Source: an uncultured Microcaldota archaeon
GTDB lineage: Archaea > Micrarchaeota > Micrarchaeia > Anstonellales > Anstonellaceae
Length of the DNA: 9,293 nucleotides
Direction: 5' to 3'
Assembly: GCA_903923795.1 (NCBI GenBank)
Contig: CAIXYX010000143.1
Location: 1 to 9,293 of the forward strand
The position numbers were made by a program, and so were the translations under genes. The notes under the pieces are model-generated. The model saw only the letters and a program-made list of their open reading frames with translations. It was not told where the DNA came from and did no database searches. This document shows, in pieces, positions 1 through 5,300 of this stretch; the first letter of the stretch is position 1, and the number at the start of each line of letters is the position of its first letter.

Positions 1-920
1 GTGAGATATGTCATGGCCGTTTTCGAGGTCTCCACCGCGCCATCCGCCCCCTTCCTTAACCTCGCCAGCACCTTGAAGTAATGCCTGTGCGAAATGCACA
101 ATTGCGGCTCCAAGCCCCAATCCTCGGCAGCCGCCGCGCGCGCAATCGACGCGAGCAGAATGCGCAAACCTGTCTCATGGCACACCTCAGAGTGAAGGGG
201 CCGTGCCGAATAAACCTTGTAGCATGCCTGCGCGTGCGCCCCGCACAAAACGGCAGTGTCTGTCGCCGTCACCGAGATGTACCTCTCGTCCAATCCATTT
301 CCGCAGCGGGTAAGCGCGGCGAGATAAGGCATCGGCGTGCCGAACGGGTCTATTTCTATCAAATCAAAACGCTCTCCCGTGCCAAGCAGCCTGTTTATGT
401 CGGCGCGCATAGTGCGGAACTCTTTCGGTGCAATGGCATTCAATTTCGCATTTGATTCGGCCAACTCGATGGCATCCGGAGAAGCGTCGACAAACGCGAC
501 GCTCGCCACATTCTTGTTCTCGAGTTTGTAGCGCAATCCCCGCGCACCAGATGCGCAGAATCCGTCCAGCACGCTGTCAAGGGCCGGCAGGCTGCCCACC
601 CACAGGCTCGACAAATCACGGCAGAATCTCATGTGCGGGTTGAAAAAGACTTTCTCATTTGTCTTTATTTTCGCCAAGCCTTCTGTCACAATCACCGATA
701 CCGGCGCTTTTTGCTCAATCTCCCCTTCATCTGATTCACTTGGCGCGGCTGATGGCACCGCTGGTGCTGCCGGCGTATTCGCCTGTGTCTGGGCAGTTCC
801 GCTCTTCACCCACGGGGGCGAATTCGAGGCGTTCTGGCCGGAATTAGCGGAGTTCAAACTGGTTTTGGCTGGAGGCATATGCTCATCATTGATTAGGTAA
901 ATGCATTTAAGGCCGCTCAT
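1..920 (-). CDS. trm1: tRNA (guanine26-N2)-dimethyltransferase Trm1, C-terminal part beyond the window
   Basis: Enzyme that uses S-adenosylmethionine to dimethylate N2 of guanine 26 in tRNA. The visible 306 residues begin with about 75 residues rich in Ala, Pro, Ser, Asn and Gln, then the family's opening block (VTEGLAKI near 78-85, VFFNPHMRFCRDLSS 91-105). The methyltransferase fold follows: DGFCASGARGLR 119-130 is the AdoMet-binding loop, FVDASP 143-148 the next strand, DPFGTP 191-196 the catalytic motif (DPFGSP in most relatives) and VTATDTAVLCG 217-227. The C-terminal domain is cut by the window edge. The ATG at 920 is preceded by AAGGGAG (931-925) four bases upstream, which supports this start; an internal ATG at codon 15 (878) is possible. 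The N-terminal extension is unusual, since typical archaeal Trm1 proteins start near the EG motif. Only 12 bp separate it from the divergent gene at 933. Family call is firm. Confidence 0.93.
   Translation of the reverse strand, partial: MSGLKCIYLINDEHMPPAKTSLNSANSGQNASNSPPWVKSGTAQTQANTPAAPAVPSAAPSESDEGEIEQKAPVSVIVTEGLAKIKTNEKVFFNPHMRFCRDLSSLWVGSLPALDSVLDGFCASGARGLRYKLENKNVASVAFVDASPDAIELAESNAKLNAIAPKEFRTMRADINRLLGTGERFDLIEIDPFGTPMPYLAALTRCGNGLDERYISVTATDTAVLCGAHAQACYKVYSARPLHSEVCHETGLRILLASIARAAAAEDWGLEPQLCISHRHYFKVLARLRKGADGAVETSKTAMTYL
903..910 (+). promoter_or_regulatory. TATA-like box of the EPSP-synthase-family gene (leaderless promoter)
   Basis: GCATTTAA starts 30 bases before the ATG at 933, inside the first codons of trm1. 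The TTTAA core is centred 25 bases upstream of the ATG, where an archaeal TATA box would place transcription at the start codon itself. No Shine-Dalgarno precedes this ATG, which fits a leaderless transcript. The same octamer lies 31 bases before the EamA gene start at 2849. Confidence 0.45.
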
Positions 921-924
921 CGTG

Positions 925-931
925 CTCCCTT
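925..931 (-). promoter_or_regulatory. Shine-Dalgarno sequence of trm1
   Basis: AAGGGAG read on the minus strand, four bases before the ATG at 920. It fills most of the 12-bp spacer between the two divergent start codons. It supports the upstream ATG and hence the long N-terminal extension of trm1. Confidence 0.6.
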
Positions 932-932
932 C

Positions 933-2264
933 ATGGCCCAATGCATCATCAAGCAAAGCCGTCTGAGCGGCACCCCTGCTCTCCCGCCCTCGCTCTCATT
1001 GGCGAAGCGCATGGTGTGGGCTGCGTGCCTTGGCGAGGGCGGTGTCATCGGCAACTGCCCGAACCACCCCGACATCCCCGCCCTTTTGCGCATAGGCCAA
1101 AGCCTCGGGGCAGATGTGGCATATGAGAATGGCACCGCCGACATATTCGGCCCCGAAACACCGATGCCCCCCGACGAAATCGACTGCGAATCGAATTCCA
1201 GCGCCTCCCGTTTCGTCACCTCACTCGCGCTCATGTGCGAGCTTCCGCACGCCGTCTCGAATTACAGCCTGCCGGTGCATGCGCTCGAATGGCTCGAGCC
1301 CGCCTCGCAATCCATGGGCCTGCGCCTTGTCAAGACCGCCGACAGGATATCCGTGAGCGGCCCGGCGACAAATTACGCCGTCGAATTGGAGGGCAGCGCA
1401 GGCGCATTCTGGGCTCCGGGCCTTCTCATGGCCGCGCCCATGTCAAGCGCCGACACGATGTTCACCCTCGATGATTTCACCGCATGGCAGCCCTCTGTTG
1501 CCCTCACCCTCTCGATATTGAGCGGGCTCGACATAAATTTCGCCCTCGAGGACGAGGCGCGCACGCTGGTGATAGCCGGCGGGCAGAGATACATCGGGCT
1601 TAACGCCGACGTGGAGAACGACTGGCGCGCAGGCTCGTATCTTTTGGGCGCGCTTCTTCTCGCAGGCAGGGGCAGCCTCCGCCTGCCAAGAACATCTTTG
1701 CAGCCCGAGCGCGCATTCTGGGCGAATCTGGAGGCCGCCGGCCTCCTGTCATGGAACGACGCGGGCGATGAGGTGTCTGTGCGAAGCCGCGCCGTCCAAT
1801 CTGCCCAGCAAGGCCGCCCCGCCCTCCCCCTGCCAGACACCCTCGACGGGCGCGCATATCCTTCCCTCATGCCCCTCATGCTCCTGCTCGCCACACAGTC
1901 GGAAACTCCGGTGAAAATAAGCCCGCTTTATCCTCTCTCGCCCCGCACGCAGATTCGCCTGACATTCATAACAGACCAACTGGCGCGCCTCGGCGCCGAC
2001 ATCCAGATAACAAAAGAGGCCATCGAGGTCAAGCCCTCGAAACTGCATGGCGGCGAGGTGGATTCGGGAGATGACAGCCGCGTTGCCATGACATTGGGCC
2101 TCGCCGGCCTCATCTCGAATGGGGAAGTGAGATTGAACGGGGCCGAAGCGGTTTCGGGCGCATTTCTGGATTTCTGGTCCGAACTTCGCAAGCTTGGGGC
2201 GGACATAAAAATGAGCGCGAATGAACCCGCACTCGAAAATATCAAACTCGACGAAAGCGAGTAA
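933..2264 (+). CDS. EPSP synthase (AroA)-family protein, active site largely lost; probable pseudoenzyme
   Basis: The 443-residue protein keeps the length and both lobes of 5-enolpyruvylshikimate-3-phosphate synthase, the shikimate-pathway enzyme joining shikimate 3-phosphate and PEP. Landmarks: LPPSLSLAKR 17-26, SSASRF 89-94, LLMAAP 164-169, NDWRAGSY 229-236, IRLTFITDQL 341-350, DSRVAM 381-386, GAEAVSGAF 403-411. Aligned by eye to E. coli numbering, Lys22 is Leu21, Asn94 Ser87, Gly96 Ser89, Arg124 Leu113, Ser169-Ser170-Gln171 Gly157-Ala158-Phe159, Ser197 Trp185, Asp313 Ser311, Glu341 Thr339 and Lys411 Gly409. Ser23, Arg27, Arg344 and Arg386 equivalents remain. The frame is intact and homology runs end to end, so this is not a decaying gene. 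Normal AroA activity looks very unlikely; the actual role is unknown. The ATG at 933 is the first possible in-frame start after a stop at 894 and has no Shine-Dalgarno. The gene is convergent with DUF357. Confidence 0.82.
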   Translation: MAQCIIKQSRLSGTPALPPSLSLAKRMVWAACLGEGGVIGNCPNHPDIPALLRIGQSLGADVAYENGTADIFGPETPMPPDEIDCESNSSASRFVTSLALMCELPHAVSNYSLPVHALEWLEPASQSMGLRLVKTADRISVSGPATNYAVELEGSAGAFWAPGLLMAAPMSSADTMFTLDDFTAWQPSVALTLSILSGLDINFALEDEARTLVIAGGQRYIGLNADVENDWRAGSYLLGALLLAGRGSLRLPRTSLQPERAFWANLEAAGLLSWNDAGDEVSVRSRAVQSAQQGRPALPLPDTLDGRAYPSLMPLMLLLATQSETPVKISPLYPLSPRTQIRLTFITDQLARLGADIQITKEAIEVKPSKLHGGEVDSGDDSRVAMTLGLAGLISNGEVRLNGAEAVSGAFLDFWSELRKLGADIKMSANEPALENIKLDESE

Positions 2265-2288
2265 ATATTTCTTGTTTTATTCTTTTTT
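2265..2288 (+). terminator. T-rich terminator after the EPSP-synthase-family gene
   Basis: Directly after the stop, the plus strand reads as a T-rich tract with TTTT and TTTTTT runs (the last at 2283-2288) and no stem. This is the usual form of archaeal intrinsic termination. It extends into the 3' end of the convergent DUF357 gene, so the two transcripts would overlap slightly. Confidence 0.5.
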
Positions 2289-2531
2289 CTTCGGCTTCGA
2301 AAGTCTCAGTGTGTCCAATAATCCATGAGCATAATTGATAGCTCCGAACGCCGTGACATAATCTTTCTTCTCCAAAAAGTATTTCGTATCTTCGCAATAG
2401 CGCGAGGCCAAATCGAGTATGTGCGCATTCTCGGGCGTGCGGGGAACCTCCTTGATATTGTCGTAGAACTGCAATATGTCCGAGAGGCAGCGGCCGGCCT
2501 GTTGTTCTTCGGTCTTTTTCTCATCCGTCAT
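2277..2531 (-). CDS. DUF357 family protein
   Basis: Small 84-residue archaeal protein of unknown function, predicted soluble and all-helical. The family's hallmark is seen in the C-terminal half: RYCEDTKYFLEKKDYVTAF (44-62), then INYAHGLLDTLR (65-76), matching the archaeal DUF357 pattern of a Tyr/Asp/Phe helix, a Lys/Asp turn and an AYAHGxLD-like helix. The N-terminus is charged (MTDEKKTEEQQ) and the C-terminus is a basic tail. Length fits the family. The ATG at 2531 is preceded by GGGAGG and by a strong TATA element at 2554-2561, 24-30 bases upstream. That is close to leaderless spacing, so how the start is used is unclear. The gene is divergent from eL41 and convergent with the EPSP-synthase-family gene. 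Family membership is fairly sure; no function is claimed. Confidence 0.85.
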   Translation of the reverse strand: MTDEKKTEEQQAGRCLSDILQFYDNIKEVPRTPENAHILDLASRYCEDTKYFLEKKDYVTAFGAINYAHGLLDTLRLSKPKKKE

Positions 2532-2553
2532 GCCCCTCCCTTACCCTTTTAAA

Positions 2554-2561
2554 TTTATATA
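2554..2561. promoter_or_regulatory. Shared bidirectional TATA element between DUF357 and eL41
   Basis: The AT-rich stretch 2548-2561 reads TTTATATA on the plus strand and TATATAAA on the minus strand. Using archaeal spacing of about 27 bases, it would start eL41 transcription near 2585, giving a leader of about 19 nt that includes the AGGTGA site. In the other direction it would start DUF357 near 2531, at or just before its ATG. It is the only clear TATA element in the 72-bp gap. Confidence 0.6.
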
Positions 2562-2593
2562 GCGTATCATCAGCCAGCATATCGAATTTCTTT

Positions 2594-2599
2594 AGGTGA
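2594..2599 (+). promoter_or_regulatory. Shine-Dalgarno sequence of eL41
   Basis: AGGTGA matches the core complementary to the 3' end of 16S rRNA. It lies four bases before the TTG at 2604. It is the main evidence that this TTG is the start codon. Confidence 0.65.
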
Positions 2600-2603
2600 A
2601 TCT

Positions 2604-2717
2604 TTGGGATCACGACCTCGCAAATGGAAGAAGAAAGGGCGCATGCGCTGGAAATGGCTGAAGAAGCGGCGCAAGCGACTCAAACGGAAGCTGAAGAGGA
2701 GAGTAGGCGAACTGTAA
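2604..2717 (+). CDS. rpl41e: Large ribosomal subunit protein eL41
   Basis: Very small basic ribosomal protein shared by archaea and eukaryotes; in ribosome structures eL41 is a single helix at the subunit interface. The 37-residue frame starts at TTG and reads MGSRPRKWKKKGRMRWKWLK (1-20), followed by an Arg/Lys-rich helix ending VGEL. From memory, the RPRKWKKKGRMRWKW block and the 37-residue length match Thermococcales eL41 closely; this was not run as a search. Of the 37 residues, 22 are Lys or Arg. The TTG start is supported by AGGTGA four bases upstream and a TATA box at 2554-2561. An internal ATG at codon 14 would remove the conserved block, so it is rejected. The gene appears monocistronic, with a T-rich tract after it. 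Its size and rare start codon make it easy to miss. Confidence 0.88.
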   Translation: MGSRPRKWKKKGRMRWKWLKKRRKRLKRKLKRRVGEL

Positions 2718-2785
2718 GGCGTAATTTCCGCCTCGCGGTTCGTTTCAACTCTTTTTTCTAAATTTCCTTTTCTTTGCAAATTTTC
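2717..2785 (+). terminator. T-rich terminator region after eL41
   Basis: A five-base-pair inverted repeat, AGGCG at 2717-2721 with CGCCT at 2729-2733, overlaps the eL41 stop codon. T-rich runs follow (CTTTTTTCT at 2751-2759, then CCTTTTCTTT and ATTTTCC up to 2785). The T runs alone would suffice for archaeal termination; the short stem may be chance. Apart from this and the EamA promoter, nothing else is seen in the 131-bp gap. Confidence 0.45.
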
Positions 2786-2817
2786 CATTTTCTATTTCCG
2801 ACGAGCCTTAGCCATAC

Positions 2818-2825
2818 GCATTTAA
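2818..2825 (+). promoter_or_regulatory. TATA-like box of the EamA-HAD-phosphatidyltransferase operon
   Basis: GCATTTAA starts 31 bases before the ATG at 2849, with TTTAA centred 26 bases upstream. No Shine-Dalgarno precedes that ATG, so a leaderless transcript is likely. The identical octamer sits at almost the same distance from the start at 933. Confidence 0.45.
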
Positions 2826-2848
2826 TCCTGCTCTCTTTAGTAAATCTC

Positions 2849-3292
2849 ATGGAAAACTGGCTCCTCTTCGGCCTTCTCGCCGCCGTGTGCTATGGTTCGT
2901 CCGCCCTTTTCGCCAAAGTCGCCACATCCGACAAATATTACGGGGTGAATCAGTCCCTCTTCATGCTCCTCATGCTGATCGGCATCGCCATAGTGTTCAT
3001 CGCCAATTCCTATCTGGCAAAAGGCAATCTCACCCTGCCATCGAATCCGCTCGCTCTCGGCGCCTGCGTGGCTGCCGGAATCCTCTGGGCTTTGGGCATG
3101 GCATTCACGGTTTGGGCATTGGTCGGCGGGGCCGACATCGCCCGCCTAACGCCCATCTACAACATCAACACTCTCATCGCCGTCATCTTGGGCATTCTTG
3201 TATTGGGCGAACTGCCCTCCTCGCCCGACAAACTGAAAGTTCTCACCGGGGCGTTGATGATCGTCATTGGTTCGATTTTAGTTTCGGGCTGA
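2849..3292 (+). CDS. EamA-type (drug/metabolite transporter superfamily) half-size membrane protein
   Basis: A 147-residue integral membrane protein with about five predicted helices (near 4-23, 36-54, 68-91, 102-121, 131-146). This is one EamA repeat rather than the usual ten-helix pair. The helix-4 signature TPIYNINTLIAVILGILVLGE (101-121) ending in Glu, and the final GALMIVIGSIL helix, are typical of the family. Single-repeat members are expected to work as dimers; the substrate cannot be read from sequence. The ATG at 2849 is chosen because the TATA-like octamer at 2818 lies 31 bases upstream. A longer frame from a TTG at 2774 would put that box inside the gene. It is the first gene of an apparent operon, six bases before the HAD gene, which hints at a phosphorylated or lipid-related substrate (inference only). 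Confidence 0.85.
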   Translation: MENWLLFGLLAAVCYGSSALFAKVATSDKYYGVNQSLFMLLMLIGIAIVFIANSYLAKGNLTLPSNPLALGACVAAGILWALGMAFTVWALVGGADIARLTPIYNINTLIAVILGILVLGELPSSPDKLKVLTGALMIVIGSILVSG

Positions 3293-3298
3293 TTTTGG

Positions 3299-4012
3299 AT
3301 GGCTGCTTCAACCAAACAGATCAAAGCCGTCATCTTCGATTTGGACGGCACACTTTTGCGCACCGAGCGCATCCAATGGCTCGGCTGGAATGTCGCGCTC
3401 GCGGCAGTCGGCGTGAAAAAGCGCATCACAAGAAAACAATACGCCAAATACTGCGGCGTATCAGGCGAGCTCAATGCAAAACAAATCGTCAAAGATTATG
3501 GGCTCGAGGCCCGCGTAACTCCCCGTGCCCTTCTGCGAGCCAAGGAAAAATTTCTTCACTCGAATTTCTCAAAGCAAAAAATCAATTGGATGCCATATGC
3601 CTTATCCACCCTCCGTCATTTCCGCCGCCTCGGCCTCCCCATCGCGCTCGCCACCTCGGGCAAGCGGGCCGAGATGCAGAAGAAACTCCACAAGCTCAAC
3701 GCCCATCTCCATTTCGACACTCTTGTATGCCGTGATGACGTGAGCCGAGGCAAACCCCACCCGGACATTTACGCCGAAGCGTGCAAACGCCTGCATGTCA
3801 AGCCCTCTGCCGCCATCGCGTTCGAGGACACGGCGAGCGGTGTTCTTTCCGCCTCCCGCGCCGGCTTGCGTGTCATCGCCATCCCCACAATCTATTCCTC
3901 CACACAGGATTTCTCAAAAGCCTGGGCAGTGTGCAGGGATTTTAAGCAAGCTTTGGTGAGGATGAAACAGATGGCGATGATAAAAAATCTGTCAAATACT
4001 CCGAGGCGTTGA
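3299..4012 (+). CDS. HAD superfamily (subfamily IA) hydrolase, phosphatase or beta-phosphoglucomutase-like
   Basis: A 237-residue soluble haloacid dehalogenase-type enzyme expected to hydrolyse or move a phosphate through an aspartyl-phosphate intermediate. Motif I is VIFDLDGTLL 11-20 with nucleophile Asp14 and acid/base Asp16. Motif II is ALATSGKR 116-123 (Ser120). Motif III is Lys152 in RGKPHPDIY, and motif IV is FEDTASGV 175-182 with Glu176 and Asp177 for Mg2+. The helical cap lies between motifs I and II, as in class C1 phosphatases. These features resemble the phosphoglycolate phosphatase and beta-phosphoglucomutase group, but the substrate is not determined. The start lies six bases after the EamA stop, and a CDP-alcohol phosphatidyltransferase follows directly. 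A role in removing phosphate from a lipid-headgroup intermediate is therefore possible, but only from context. Confidence 0.88.
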   Translation: MAASTKQIKAVIFDLDGTLLRTERIQWLGWNVALAAVGVKKRITRKQYAKYCGVSGELNAKQIVKDYGLEARVTPRALLRAKEKFLHSNFSKQKINWMPYALSTLRHFRRLGLPIALATSGKRAEMQKKLHKLNAHLHFDTLVCRDDVSRGKPHPDIYAEACKRLHVKPSAAIAFEDTASGVLSASRAGLRVIAIPTIYSSTQDFSKAWAVCRDFKQALVRMKQMAMIKNLSNTPRR

Positions 4013-4014
4013 AT

Positions 4015-4623
4015 ATGGCTATCAAATCCAGTCTGTCCAAACAACAGGAAAAAGTGGGCGAATTATTCAAATGGCTCCCCCTGCATCCGAATGACATCAC
4101 CATCTTGTCAGTCGTCTTCGCCGCCGCAGGCGCATGGTTTGTGTGGCAGCAAAGCATACTTGGCCCGATTCTTTTCCTGCTCTCGTTCGCCATGGACGGT
4201 TTGGACGGAGCCATCGCAAGAGCCAAAAATCTTTCAAGCGCTTTCGGTGCATACTTGGACGGCACATGCGACCGATTGGTCGAATTCTTCGCCCTCCTGC
4301 CATTCCTCTTCTCCCCAATCTCCGGCCTCTTCCTCCCCTCGCTTCTCACCCTCTTCTTCGGCTCGGTAATGACCGCCTTCTCCAAAGCATATGCCGACCA
4401 CAGAGAAGCCGTCGAGCACAAAAAAGCGGCCAAATTATCGACCCTAATGCCAAGGACCGAGCGAGTCATCGGCATCTTCGTGGCCATGCTCCTCTTTTTG
4501 CAGGGAATGAACAATCTTCTAATCAACCTCATGTGGATTCTGGCGGCAGGCTCCATCCTCTCGTTCCTCTGGCTGCAATACGCGGTGTGGCGGGCGGGAT
4601 TGACAACTGGGGCAAAGAATTAG
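4015..4623 (+). CDS. CDP-alcohol phosphatidyltransferase family membrane enzyme
   Basis: Integral membrane enzyme that moves a lipid-phosphate group from a CDP-activated lipid to an alcohol, making polar membrane lipids. The complete family motif is present: Asp61, Asp64-Gly65, Ala68-Arg69, Gly78, Asp82 and Asp86, in exact D-x2-DG-x2-AR-x8-G-x3-D-x3-D spacing, coordinating metal and the CDP lipid. LHPNDITI (23-30) is the usual motif at the start of the first membrane helix, and about six helices fit the 202 residues. Arg147-x-Glu149-Arg150 after the third helix pair resembles the archaetidylinositol-phosphate/phosphatidylinositol-phosphate synthase branch, a tentative subfamily call. The ATG at 4015 is chosen because GAGG (4003-4006) lies eight bases before it. 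The TTG at 4009 has this site only two bases away and would overlap the HAD stop. It ends the operon and is convergent with bud32, 16 bp apart. Confidence 0.9.
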   Translation: MAIKSSLSKQQEKVGELFKWLPLHPNDITILSVVFAAAGAWFVWQQSILGPILFLLSFAMDGLDGAIARAKNLSSAFGAYLDGTCDRLVEFFALLPFLFSPISGLFLPSLLTLFFGSVMTAFSKAYADHREAVEHKKAAKLSTLMPRTERVIGIFVAMLLFLQGMNNLLINLMWILAAGSILSFLWLQYAVWRAGLTTGAKN

Positions 4624-4639
4624 AAAATCGCCGAATTGC

Positions 4640-5287
4640 CTATCCTGCTCCCCGATCAACATATCTCGCGCGCGACTCGACTTCTTTCATGGCAATAAGC
4701 ACTTTCGCATCTCCTTCAGCCTTATAGCCCTGTAAAAATGAGGCGCATGCTTTCGCGCCAAGAGCTTTCTTCATCGTCAGCACATCTACGGCGAAATCCT
4801 CGGTGTCGTTGCTTATGCTGCCGAGGCCAAAGTCGATGACCACAAGGCTCTCTTTCTTTTTCCCATCATACATAAGATTTGCAGGAGTATAATCCCCATG
4901 CACTATGCCTGCCTTGTGCAGGCGCGCCAAATATCGGCCAGCAAGATTCCATATTTCCGCCGACACGCTCGCCAAATCGAATCTGTTGAGTGTTTTCCCC
5001 CCCACCCTCGAAATCCTCAAATCATACGGCCCGACGGCAAGCGCAAATGGTGTTGGCACACCTGCCGCTTTGGCTTTTGACAAAAGCCGCGCTTCCACCC
5101 TCGTGCGCGTCGAGCGGATTTTTTGATCAAGAGCTGCCGGACGGTAAGGCTTTGCCAAACGCATTTTGGAAAGCACGGCGTGGCCAGCCATCACAAGCGG
5201 TGTGAGTACTGCTTCAGCTCCCTCGAGATGCGAACTCTCGGGGCGCGAAAATTTGTCTTTTTTGCGGGGTGTTTTCATTCTTGGCAT
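4640..5287 (-). CDS. bud32: Bud32-type KEOPS complex kinase/ATPase, free-standing
   Basis: Small RIO-like kinase/ATPase of the KEOPS complex, which with Kae1 makes the t6A modification of tRNA. From the ATG at 5287 it has 215 residues. EGAEAVL 22-28 is the glycine-poor nucleotide loop and Lys41 lies in VLSKMR. PYRPAALDQKI 47-57 and STRTRVEARLL 59-69 are Bud32 signatures. HGDYTPAN 130-137 is the catalytic loop (usually HGDLTTSN), IDFGLG 151-156 the metal motif, and TEDFAVDV 162-169 the tail helix seen in Bud32. The C-terminus is a basic RARYVDRGAG. Kae1 is not fused and not in the window. The first 20 residues are an extra basic stretch. GGAG four bases before the ATG at 5287 supports this start over an in-frame TTG at 5311 that would overlap the M50 stop codon. 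It is last in the cdc48 cluster. Confidence 0.9.
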   Translation of the reverse strand: MPRMKTPRKKDKFSRPESSHLEGAEAVLTPLVMAGHAVLSKMRLAKPYRPAALDQKIRSTRTRVEARLLSKAKAAGVPTPFALAVGPYDLRISRVGGKTLNRFDLASVSAEIWNLAGRYLARLHKAGIVHGDYTPANLMYDGKKKESLVVIDFGLGSISNDTEDFAVDVLTMKKALGAKACASFLQGYKAEGDAKVLIAMKEVESRARYVDRGAG

Positions 5288-5300
5288 AATTCTCCACTCC

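Noticed and set aside
2570..2788. Minus-strand 72-codon frame over the eL41 gene
   Set aside because: It is antisense to eL41, has no recognisable family, and its composition is that of the reverse complement of a Lys/Arg-rich gene.
2774..2848. TTG extension of the EamA protein
   Set aside because: It would add 25 residues with no family similarity and place the GCATTTAA box inside the gene; the ATG at 2849 fits the family's first helix.
2887..3735. Plus-strand 282-codon frame
   Set aside because: It overlaps the EamA and HAD genes in another frame and is rich in Arg, His and Pro, as expected for a frame shadow.
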